The notes beneath the pieces are model-generated. The model saw nothing but the letters and a program-made list of their open reading frames with translations, was not told the origin of the DNA and ran no database searches. 7,176 nt of DNA from an uncultured Verrucomicrobiota bacterium (lineage in GTDB: Bacteria; Verrucomicrobiota; Verrucomicrobiia; Limisphaerales; SXTU01). The translations under genes and the position numbers were made by a program. Where the stretch lies: contig CAIPBN010000475.1 of the NCBI GenBank assembly GCA_903863315.1, positions 1 through 7,176 of the forward strand, read 5' to 3'. This document shows, one piece after another, positions 1-5,773 of this stretch (the first letter of the stretch is position 1; the number at the start of each line of letters is the position of its first letter).

Positions 1-109
1 GGACGAACTCGTCGTCGATGCCATCTTGAAAAAATCCAAAGCGTCCGGCTTTGGCGTGCGCACCCTCATTCACGAAGTCGTGCAGAGCGAACTCCTCACC
101 CGGAAATAA
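1..109 (+). CDS. C-terminal end of a DUF1592/DUF1588/DUF1585-type protein (partial)
   Basis: The open frame enters from the left edge (base 1 finishes an unseen codon, first full codon at 2) and stops at TAA 107-109, leaving 35 residues. They read DELVVDAILKKSKASGFGVR, then TLIHEVVQSELLTRK. A 'I...S...G.GVRTLIHEVVQSE' ending is typical of the DUF1585 domain that closes the large PVC-group proteins carrying DUF1587, DUF1592, DUF1588 and DUF1585, often with a planctomycete-type cytochrome c domain at the N-terminus. Those upstream domains are outside the window and are inferred only. Members are secreted and of unknown biochemical role. They are very often followed directly by a DUF1552 gene, as here, and that context supports the call as much as the short sequence does. 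No clear terminator hairpin follows the stop. Confidence 0.7.
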   Translation, partial: DELVVDAILKKSKASGFGVRTLIHEVVQSELLTRK

Positions 110-119
110 CTATCTCGCA

Positions 120-312
120 CAGATTCAGAAAACCCACAGATTGACCATGACATGAGAAAAGCAGCCCCGATTGCGACCCCTGCATTGATTCTTCTGCCTT
201 CATTCTTCTGCCAAAAAAACACACGGGTGGACGGCGGAAGCTTGAATGCCGAAAAATCTCTCTCGCTCCATTTTCCACCCACCGCATCAAATCTGCCGCT
301 TCTCTGAATCTG
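120..312. repeat. 10-bp inverted repeat framing the leader gap
   Basis: CAGATTCAGA at 120-129 is the exact reverse complement of TCTGAATCTG at 303-312, with 173 bases between the arms. Pairing ends on both sides (A119/C313, A130/C302). The arms enclose most of the gap, including the heptad array. No target-site duplication flanks the arms and no open frame lies between them. It could be a worn miniature element, a long-range RNA stem in the leader, or chance; a perfect 10-mer pair is only mildly surprising in a gap this size. Confidence 0.35.
178..212. repeat. Heptanucleotide tandem repeat (TTCTGCC/TTCATTC type)
   Basis: Read in sevens, the sequence is CCCTGCA (178), TTGATTC (185), TTCTGCC (192), TTCATTC (199), TTCTGCC (206). 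The 11-mer ATTCTTCTGCC therefore recurs exactly at 188-198 and 202-212, a period of 14, which is twice 7. This resembles the short tandemly repeated repetitive (STRR) heptamers known from cyanobacterial intergenic DNA. It is followed at once by seven A. It is non-coding, and its role is unknown. Confidence 0.6.
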
Positions 313-334
313 CGGGACATCACCTCACAAACCT

Positions 335-1648
335 TTGAAACCACTTTCACGCCGCCTCTTCCTCCGCAACTCCGGCATCGCCCTCGCGCTGCCAATGCTG
401 GAGTCCATGCTACCAGCGGGCCGCCTCGCTGCTGCTCCCGCCGGTCCACCCCGCCGCATGATCTGCATCGGCGTTCCCTTCGGCTTCGATCCCACGGCAT
501 TCGTGCCCGTCGCCACCGGTCGCGACTACACGCTGCCCTCGCACCTCACCCACCTCGCGGCATTCCGCGATGACTTCACCGTGATCAGCGGCTTGAGCCA
601 CCCCAACACCGGCGGCGGCGGACACAAGGCGGAAGCCGTCATGCTCACCGGCGCGCCCTATCCCGACTATTCCCACAACCTGAAAAACACCATCTCGGTG
701 GACCAGGCCTTTGCCGCCCGTTTCCGCGGCGAGACCCGCTACGAGAGCTTCGTCCTCACCACGCAAGGCCAGTCGCTTTCCGTCACCGCCAATGGCGTCT
801 CCATCCCAGCCATCGGCCAGCCTTCAGCGGTGTTTAAGAAGCTCTTCCTCGCCGCCACGCCCGCCGAGATCGACGTCGAAATGCGCCGCATCGACGAAGG
901 CCGCAGCATGCTCGACTTCGTCAGCGATCGCGCGAAGAGCCTGAATCGCCGGATGAGCAACGCCGACCGGCAGCGCGTCGAGGAATACTTCGAATCCGTC
1001 CGCGACGTGGAGCGCCAGCTCCAGATGACCCGCGAGTGGGTGAACCGTCCCAAGCCCAAGGCCATCGGCAACGAGCCGCGCGACATCGGCGACAACCAGC
1101 AGCAAAAGGCGAAGTTCCAGCTCATGATCGACATGATCCACCTCGCGCTGGTCACCGACTCGACCCGCGCCGTGAGCCTCATGACATTCGGCATGCATCA
1201 CGACCTTTCCCACCACGGCAAAGAGCCGAAAAAACTTGCCGCCTGTCGTCAGGTCGAAGTGGAGCTCATGCAGGCCTTCGGCGACCTGCTCGGCAAGCTC
1301 AAGGGCGCCAAGGAAGGCGGCACGAGCCTGCTCGATTCCACCATGGTCATGATGACCAGCAACCTGCGCGACGGAAACACGCACTGGACCTCCAACCTCC
1401 CCGCGATCCTCGCCGGCGGCGGCTTCCGCCACGGCCAGCACCTCGCCTTCAACCGCCCGTATCTCGACGAAGTGAAACAGGAACTCGGCGCGACCGACGG
1501 CAAGAAGGTCAATCCCGAGAAAAAGATCCCCCTCATGGGCAAGGACCAGCAACCGCTCTGCAATCTCTACACTTCGATGCTGCGAAAAAGCGGCGTCGAA
1601 ATCGAGCGCTTCAGCACCGCCACCGGCCCTCTGGAAGGGCTCGCGTAG
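335..1648 (+). CDS. DUF1552 (HxxSHH) secreted protein A, TTG start
   Basis: A 437-residue member of DUF1552 (PF07586), a PVC-group family of unknown activity. The N-terminus carries a twin-arginine signal: S5-R6-R7-L8-F9-L10, a hydrophobic stretch at 14-22 and an Ala-rich cleavage region near 28-34, so export in folded form by Tat is expected. Family landmarks are NTISVDQ (118-124), the signature H289-D-L-S-H-H294, and a C-terminal LPAILAGGGF...GQHLAF block near 355-372 followed by a 'SGVEIERF' tail. The start is taken as TTG 335: an in-frame TGA at 305-307 closes the frame upstream, there is no ATG or GTG between, and this TTG puts the RR motif where Tat signals have it. No Shine-Dalgarno sequence is visible. 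The length is normal for the family. The upstream DUF1585-like tail is its usual partner. The family assignment is firm and the molecular function unknown; the histidine cluster suggests metal binding but that is inference. Confidence 0.9.
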   Translation: MKPLSRRLFLRNSGIALALPMLESMLPAGRLAAAPAGPPRRMICIGVPFGFDPTAFVPVATGRDYTLPSHLTHLAAFRDDFTVISGLSHPNTGGGGHKAEAVMLTGAPYPDYSHNLKNTISVDQAFAARFRGETRYESFVLTTQGQSLSVTANGVSIPAIGQPSAVFKKLFLAATPAEIDVEMRRIDEGRSMLDFVSDRAKSLNRRMSNADRQRVEEYFESVRDVERQLQMTREWVNRPKPKAIGNEPRDIGDNQQQKAKFQLMIDMIHLALVTDSTRAVSLMTFGMHHDLSHHGKEPKKLAACRQVEVELMQAFGDLLGKLKGAKEGGTSLLDSTMVMMTSNLRDGNTHWTSNLPAILAGGGFRHGQHLAFNRPYLDEVKQELGATDGKKVNPEKKIPLMGKDQQPLCNLYTSMLRKSGVEIERFSTATGPLEGLA

Positions 1649-1692
1649 GGAACAGATGCTCCATCACTCCACCGCCTGCCCGACCACTCACA

Positions 1693-1727
1693 AACCAAGA
1701 ACAACGAACCAAGAACCAACAACGATT
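1693..1727. repeat. Heptanucleotide tandem repeat (AACCAAG type)
   Basis: Five successive sevens run up to the start codon of the next gene: AACCAAG (1693), AACAACG (1700), AACCAAG (1707), AACCAAC (1714), AACGATT (1721). AACCAAGAAC recurs exactly at 1693-1702 and 1707-1716. It occupies the place where a ribosome binding site would normally be, and the coding strand here has almost no T. The reverse complement of its core (GTTCTTGGTT) appears inside the gene starting at 4451. Confidence 0.65.
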
Positions 1728-3104
1728 ATGAACTACCTCTCTCAACCCTGGCTCCTCAATCGCCGCCACGCTCTCAAAGCCCTCGGCAGCTTCATTTCAT
1801 TGCCCATGCTGGAGTGCATGGTGCCGCTCCGAGCAGCCGAAAAGGCTGCCGCCATCGCGCCCAAGCGCAGCGCCTTCATCTATCTGGCGAATGGCGTTCA
1901 CTCGCTGAACTACCAGATCACCAAAGAGGGGCGCGATTATCAGTTTTCGCGTTCTTTGAAGCCGCTGGAGAAGCATCGCGCCGTGATCACGCCGATCAGC
2001 GGCTTGCATCATCCCGGAAGCCTCGGGCATCACCACAATTGCATCTCCGTCTGGCTCACCGGCGGCAAGCTCGGGCCATCGGACCGCAACACCATCTCCG
2101 TGGACCAGAAAATGGCCGAGCTCACCGCGCCGCACACCCGCTACCCCTCGATGGAGGTCGCGCTCACGGGGGAATCCCTCGCCTGGACCGCCGATGGTGT
2201 GCGGCTGCCCTCGCTACGGCGTTGCAGTGAAATGTTCGCCTCGCTCTTCGAGGAGCCCAAGGGCGGCAAGACAGCCCAAAGGCGGGCCTTGCGTCGCAAA
2301 GGCAGCGTGCTGGACGCGAACCTCGCCGAGGCGCGCCGGCTGGAGCAGAAAATGGGCGCTGCGGACAAGGGGCGCATGGAGCAATACCTCACCTCCGTGC
2401 GCGAGGCGGAGATCCGCACGCGCCGCGCTGACGCCTGGCTCGACACCCCGCTGCCCGCCATCTCCGACGCCGACCGCAAGCGCACCAACCGTGACATCGC
2501 CGCCACGCTGGCGGGCGATTACTTCCGCACCGTCTATGACCTCATGGTGCTCGCCTTCCAGACGGACGTGACCCGCGTGGCCACCTTCAGCCTCGGCGGC
2601 GAGGGTGACGCGTTCGCCATTCCAGAGATCGGCATCACCGAGTCGCGTCATCAACTCAGCCACCATGGTGGCGATGCCGGTTACATGGAGAAGCTGACCA
2701 ACTATGACACCTTCGCCATCGAGCAGTTCAGCTACTTCCTCACCCGGCTCACGGAAACCAAGGATCTCAATGGCAAGCCCCTCTTGGGCTCCACCATGGC
2801 GCTCTTCGGCAGCGGCATGTGCTACGGCCACAGCCACGGTAATGCGAATCTCCCGCTCGTCCTTGCAGGTGGCTCCGACCTCGGCCTGAAACACGGCACG
2901 CACCTCGACTTCAATAAATCAGCCAAAGGCTTCCAGGGCTACACCCTTGGACCGGACGGCACGCTCACCACCGCGCATTACCAGCTTTGCAGCCGCCCGG
3001 TGAATGCGGACGCCCACATGAGCAACCTCCTCCTCCTCATGGCCCAGCGCATGGGCGTGGAGACGGACAAGTTCGGCGACAGCAACAAAATCATCACACT
3101 ATGA
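1728..3104 (+). CDS. DUF1552 (HxxSHH) secreted protein B
   Basis: A 458-residue DUF1552 protein, a divergent paralogue of the one just upstream. It has a Tat-like signal (N11-R12-R13-H14-A15-L16, hydrophobic core about 18-28, LPMLECMVP). Family landmarks are a GHHHN cluster followed by an SVWLTGG segment, NTISVDQ (121-127), the signature H308-Q-L-S-H-H313, a NLPLVLAGG...GTHLDF block near 375-395, and a 'MGVETDKFGDS' tail. I place the start at ATG 1728. The frame is open back to ATG 1656, which has an AGGGA four bases ahead, but the added 24 residues are only low-complexity repeat translation and would push the RR motif about 35 residues in. The stop overlaps the next start (ATGA 3101-3104), implying translational coupling. 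Two unlike DUF1552 copies side by side suggest non-identical partners or substrates. Function is unknown; family assignment is secure. Confidence 0.88.
   Translation: MNYLSQPWLLNRRHALKALGSFISLPMLECMVPLRAAEKAAAIAPKRSAFIYLANGVHSLNYQITKEGRDYQFSRSLKPLEKHRAVITPISGLHHPGSLGHHHNCISVWLTGGKLGPSDRNTISVDQKMAELTAPHTRYPSMEVALTGESLAWTADGVRLPSLRRCSEMFASLFEEPKGGKTAQRRALRRKGSVLDANLAEARRLEQKMGAADKGRMEQYLTSVREAEIRTRRADAWLDTPLPAISDADRKRTNRDIAATLAGDYFRTVYDLMVLAFQTDVTRVATFSLGGEGDAFAIPEIGITESRHQLSHHGGDAGYMEKLTNYDTFAIEQFSYFLTRLTETKDLNGKPLLGSTMALFGSGMCYGHSHGNANLPLVLAGGSDLGLKHGTHLDFNKSAKGFQGYTLGPDGTLTTAHYQLCSRPVNADAHMSNLLLLMAQRMGVETDKFGDSNKIITL
3101..3104 (+). other. ATGA stop/start overlap
   Basis: The TGA ending DUF1552 protein B (3102-3104) shares three bases with the ATG at 3101-3103. 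No Shine-Dalgarno sequence is seen upstream, so termination-reinitiation is the likely way the next gene is translated. The overlap also fixes the start of that gene, although its frame stays open about 38 codons further upstream inside protein B. Confidence 0.75.
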
Positions 3105-4432
3105 AGCAGCCGTCCGATCGTCGTTCTTGGCTGCTGCCTCGTGCAGGTCTGGCGATGTTCGCCTGTTTGTTCGTGGTTCAGGCTGTTGCTGCCAACAAAG
3201 GTTCTAGTGCCAACAACCAAGGGCAAAACATAGCCAACGTCTTCCGCCCCGAAGCCGGCAAGTTCCCCCCGTTGGAAAGAGCGCACACCTACCGGGGCGA
3301 GCTCGTCTTTGTTGATCACGCCAACCGCCGTGGCAGCATCCGCGTGGCGGGAACGGGCAAGTTTTATCGAAACGATCCTCACCCCTTCGCCATGCTGCCG
3401 TATGGCATCATCCGGTATCAGGGAGCGCCGGCGGATCTGCGGGACATCCCGCTCGGGACCGTGATGCACGTCCGAGCCTTTCTCCCTCCGGACCCCAAGA
3501 CTTCGGCTGTGCCGGTATTGCCCGCTGACAACAAGATGAAGGACGCGAACCATTATCGTGGCACCGGCATCTTTCCTGCCGAGAACCACGTGCTGCTGCT
3601 CGCGGACGATCCCAGTCACTGCCTGCACGAAGGACTCGTCTGGAAGCTTCAGGAGGTGGGGATGAACGGCAGCGAAGGCACAATCATCGCGACCCGCGAA
3701 CCGAAGCAGATTGGCGACCCCAAAGCGACCAGGGAAGAGCTGACCTTCGACGCCGCCACCCGCATCTGGCGCGGCCGCGAGCGCATCCGAGTCGCAACCC
3801 TGATTGCCGAGGAGGCGTGGCCCTCCAGCGGAAAGAAGAGCCTCGGTGGGCAGCCCGTTCTGCTCGGGATCACTTGGAAGCCCGCACCAGGGGATGGGCT
3901 GAGCGGTGCTTTCACCCGCTTTCACATCTCCGACATCTGGCTGGACGCCGCCGCCATCCAGGATGCGGCTCATTTCCAGACCGAGACGCACAAAACCTTC
4001 ATCCGCAGCCGCTGGATGCCCGCGTGGATTGACAGTATTGAGTATGGCAAGTTCGGCCGCGCGACCGTCACCGCCACCCTCTTCGGCGGCATGGATGCCT
4101 CCCTCTATGCCGACTTCAGGAAAGACGTTCAGGCCCAGATGAACGGATCCGAGAACACGTTGAAGCATGCCGGTGGCCACTACGGCCCCGGCCACATAGC
4201 TTCCAGTGGCAGAATTACTGATGTCGCCAAGGCAACCGGAGAAATCCCCCTGGGCAGCAGCGGCATCCAGATCAAGTTCGAGACCGAACTTATTATCGAA
4301 GGCATCCGGCCCACGAGAGTCGTCCGCGTCCGCCCGGAAAGCTGGCCCAAGATGCAGGTGCCCCGGGAGGAATACGTCAACGACAACCTCGAAGAGCGCT
4401 TCCCGACCCCGGCCATTTTTCCGAAATACTGA
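3101..4432 (+). CDS. Secreted histidine-rich protein of unknown family, copy 1
   Basis: A 443-residue protein that I cannot place in a named family. Residues 1-31 form a signal peptide (basic start, hydrophobic 15-29, AVA-A cleavage site). A low-complexity Asn/Gln/Ser linker follows to about 46. From F48 to the C-terminus it aligns almost without gaps to the next gene. Strongly shared blocks are VDHANRRGSIRV (71-82), RNDPHPFAMLPYG (90-102), APADLRDIPLGTVMHV (109-124), ENHVLLL (161-167), PSHC (171-174), FDAATRIWRGRE (216-227), RFHISDIWLD (273-282), YGKFGRATVTATLFGGMD (315-332), LIIEGIRPTRVVRVRP (397-412) and the tail ERFPTPAIFPKY. Eleven histidines are conserved between the copies. The alternation of short hydrophobic strands suggests a beta-rich fold (inference). 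It has no membrane anchor or lipobox. It starts at the ATGA overlap with DUF1552 protein B, so it is probably made with it and exported to the same compartment. Confidence 0.85.
   Translation: MKQPSDRRSWLLPRAGLAMFACLFVVQAVAANKGSSANNQGQNIANVFRPEAGKFPPLERAHTYRGELVFVDHANRRGSIRVAGTGKFYRNDPHPFAMLPYGIIRYQGAPADLRDIPLGTVMHVRAFLPPDPKTSAVPVLPADNKMKDANHYRGTGIFPAENHVLLLADDPSHCLHEGLVWKLQEVGMNGSEGTIIATREPKQIGDPKATREELTFDAATRIWRGRERIRVATLIAEEAWPSSGKKSLGGQPVLLGITWKPAPGDGLSGAFTRFHISDIWLDAAAIQDAAHFQTETHKTFIRSRWMPAWIDSIEYGKFGRATVTATLFGGMDASLYADFRKDVQAQMNGSENTLKHAGGHYGPGHIASSGRITDVAKATGEIPLGSSGIQIKFETELIIEGIRPTRVVRVRPESWPKMQVPREEYVNDNLEERFPTPAIFPKY
3123..3143. repeat. Degenerate heptad trio inside the copy 1 signal-peptide codons
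   Basis: GTTCTTG (3123), GCTGCTG (3130), CCTCGTG (3137) match the first three heptads of copy 2 (4469-4489) at 17 of 21 positions. They lie 22 bases from the ATG here but 18 bases in copy 2, so the matching DNA is read in different frames. As a repeat in its own right this is the weakest of the set, because codons for Leu, Trp and Arg alone could produce such a match. Confidence 0.35.
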
Positions 4433-4450
4433 TCCTCACCACCACCCGCC

Positions 4451-5713
4451 ATGACACGCTGCCCTTTTGTTCTTGGTTGCTCGCTCCTGATTCTTGGTTG
4501 GTGCGCGGCCAGCGCCGCAGACCAACCCTTCCGCCCCGAAGCCGGCAAGTTCCCTTCTTTGGAAAAAGCGCAGTCCTACCGTGGCGAACTTATCTTCGTG
4601 GATCATGCGAACCGCCGCGGCAGCATCCGTGTGCAGGGATCGGGCATGTTTTTCCGCAACGATCCGCATCCCTTTGCCATGCTGCCGTATGGCCTCGTCC
4701 GTTACCATGGCGCGCCGGCGGATCTGCGGGATATCCCGCTCGGCACCGTGATGCACGTCCACGCCTTTTTGCCGCCGGACCCGAAGATCTCCGCTGTGCC
4801 GGTATTGCCCGTGGATAGCGGGAAGCAGGATGCCAATCACAATCGGGGCGCAGGCATCTTCCCCGCCCAGAATCATGTGCTTCTCCTGGAAGACGAGCCC
4901 AGTCACTGTCAGCGCCAGGGTTTGACTTGGAAACTCAAGGAGCTGGAGATCAAAAGCCAAGCAGGCATGATCATCGCCACTCGCGAGCCCAAGAAAGGAG
5001 GCGATCCGAAGGCCATCGAGGAAAAATTGACCTTCGATGCCGCCACCCGCATCTGGCGCGGCCGTGAATGTCTCGGCATCGAGGACTTGATCACCGATGG
5101 CACGTGGCCTGCCGGAGGAAAAAAAGCCCTCAACGGCCAGTCCGTCCTGATCGGACTCACCTGGAAACCCACACCCGACGGCATCTTCACCCGCTTTCAC
5201 ATCTCTGACATCTGGCTCGACGACACCGCGAACCAACGCGCTGCCCATAACCAAGCCGAAACGCACAAGGCCTTCATTCGTAGCCGGTGGATGGCCGCGT
5301 GGATTGACCATGTCGAGTATGGCAAGTTTGGCCGCGCCACCGTGACCGCGACCCTCTTCGGCGGCATGGACCCATCTCTCTACGCCGATTTCACCAAGGG
5401 CAGCCCCGCCCTGATGAATGCCGTGGCCAATACCCTGAAGCACACCCACGGTGCCTACGGCCCCGCCCACATGGCCTCGAAAGGCACCATCATCGACGTC
5501 ATCAAGCTGCCCGGCGAAGCTCCGCTCGGCAGCAGCGGCCTCCAGATCCGCTTTGAGACTGACCTCATCATCGAAGGCATCCGCCCCACTCGGGTCGTTC
5601 GCGTCCGTCCTGCGAGCTGGCCACAGGCCCAGGTGCCCCGCGAGGAATACCTCAACGATGGTGCCAACACCGAGGAGCGCTTCCCGACGCCCGCCATCTT
5701 TCCGAAATACTGA
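4451..5713 (+). CDS. Secreted histidine-rich protein of unknown family, copy 2
   Basis: A 420-residue tandem paralogue of the preceding gene, roughly 70 % identical by eye from F27 to the end. It differs by a 4-residue deletion near the 'TWKPTPDGIF' segment and a 2-residue insertion before the EERFPTPAIFPKY tail. The signal peptide is residues 1-22 or 1-23 (MTRCPFVLGCSLLILGWCAA, then SAAD). It is shorter than in copy 1, lacks the Asn-rich linker and is unrelated in protein sequence. The start ATG 4451 lies 18 bases after the previous stop, with no Shine-Dalgarno sequence. The eleven shared histidines and PSHC cysteine are retained, so both copies are probably functional. Synonymous positions differ widely, so the duplication is not recent. 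No family or enzymatic activity is recognised; the beta-helix gene downstream hints at a role around glycans, but only by proximity. Confidence 0.85.
   Translation: MTRCPFVLGCSLLILGWCAASAADQPFRPEAGKFPSLEKAQSYRGELIFVDHANRRGSIRVQGSGMFFRNDPHPFAMLPYGLVRYHGAPADLRDIPLGTVMHVHAFLPPDPKISAVPVLPVDSGKQDANHNRGAGIFPAQNHVLLLEDEPSHCQRQGLTWKLKELEIKSQAGMIIATREPKKGGDPKAIEEKLTFDAATRIWRGRECLGIEDLITDGTWPAGGKKALNGQSVLIGLTWKPTPDGIFTRFHISDIWLDDTANQRAAHNQAETHKAFIRSRWMAAWIDHVEYGKFGRATVTATLFGGMDPSLYADFTKGSPALMNAVANTLKHTHGAYGPAHMASKGTIIDVIKLPGEAPLGSSGLQIRFETDLIIEGIRPTRVVRVRPASWPQAQVPREEYLNDGANTEERFPTPAIFPKY
4469..4503. repeat. Heptanucleotide tandem repeat (GTTCTTG type) inside coding sequence
   Basis: Five sevens in a row: GTTCTTG (4469), GTTGCTC (4476), GCTCCTG (4483), ATTCTTG (4490), GTTGGTG (4497). 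GTTCTTGGTT at 4469-4478 is the exact reverse complement of the AACCAAGAAC units at 1693 and 1707. The near-identical units at 4469 and 4490 lie 21 bases apart, so the array keeps reading frame and gives the protein repeat VLGCSLL / ILGWCAA. It encodes most of the hydrophobic core of the copy 2 signal peptide. Confidence 0.55.
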
Positions 5714-5727
5714 TGGCGGCACCTTCC

Positions 5728-5754
5728 CGGTTCCTGGTTGCCCGGCAAGAACCG
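5728..5754 (+). promoter_or_regulatory. Intergenic hairpin built on the heptad motif
   Basis: Outer arms CGGTTC (5728-5733) and GAACCG (5749-5754) and inner arms TTGC (5738-5741) and GCAA (5745-5748) stack into a 10-bp stem with a CTGG bulge and a CCG loop. The left arm contains GTTCCTGGTT (5730-5739), one base off GTTCTTGGTT. It lies 14 bases after one stop and 19 bases before the next ATG. There is no T-run, so it is not an obvious intrinsic terminator; it may be an RNA-processing or translational element, or a pair of inverted repeat copies. Confidence 0.35.
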
Positions 5755-5773
5755 ACGAAGAAGAGCAAGCAAT

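Larger units (their letters stand above)
110..334. other. Non-coding gap with repeats, before DUF1552 gene A
   Basis: This is 225 bases with no convincing gene. It contains a direct repeat CACAGATT (118-125 and 135-142), a heptanucleotide array (178-212), a run of seven A (213-219) and a 10-bp inverted repeat (120-129 with 303-312). A TTGACC hexamer at 141-146 has no -10 box at the expected distance, so I do not call a promoter. It is nevertheless the largest gap in the window, so a promoter for the downstream genes could lie here. Confidence 0.6.

Noticed and set aside
141..146. TTGACC as a possible -35 box
   Set aside because: No AT-rich -10 hexamer lies 16-18 bases downstream, where the sequence is GC-rich.
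178..212. Possible CRISPR-like repeat
   Set aside because: The units are 7 bases with no unique spacers, so this is a simple tandem repeat.
308..321. 14-base match between the leader (ATCTGCGGGACATC) and copy 1 coding sequence at 3435-3448
   Set aside because: The coding copy spells the conserved DLRDI segment in its own frame and the match does not extend; chance in GC-rich DNA is the simplest explanation.
110..334. Search for a terminator or small RNA gene in the first gap
   Set aside because: No GC stem followed by a T-run. GGGTGG (225-230) with CCACCC (275-280) can pair but leaves a 44-base loop and no tail.
824..1552. Antisense frame of 242 codons inside DUF1552 gene A, and one of 229 codons at 2214-2903 inside gene B
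   Set aside because: Shadows of well-supported coding sequences; the translations are Ala/Val/Glu-rich with no recognisable domain.
1036..1731. Overlapping + strand frame of 231 codons across the end of DUF1552 gene A
   Set aside because: The translation is Arg/Pro/His-rich frame-shift sequence; gene A in the other frame carries the HxxSHH motif and family landmarks throughout this stretch.
3158..3166. Possible lipoprotein signal at C22 of copy 1 and C18 of copy 2
   Set aside because: Neither cysteine has a proper lipobox (Met-Phe-Ala-Cys and Leu-Gly-Trp-Cys), while ordinary signal peptidase I sites follow in both.
2978..4195. Long antisense open frame (405 codons) opposite copy 1, and a similar one of 428 codons at 4436-5722 opposite copy 2
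   Set aside because: They resemble each other only because the sense genes are paralogues. GC-rich third positions commonly keep this antisense frame open, and neither has a signal, motif or plausible start context.
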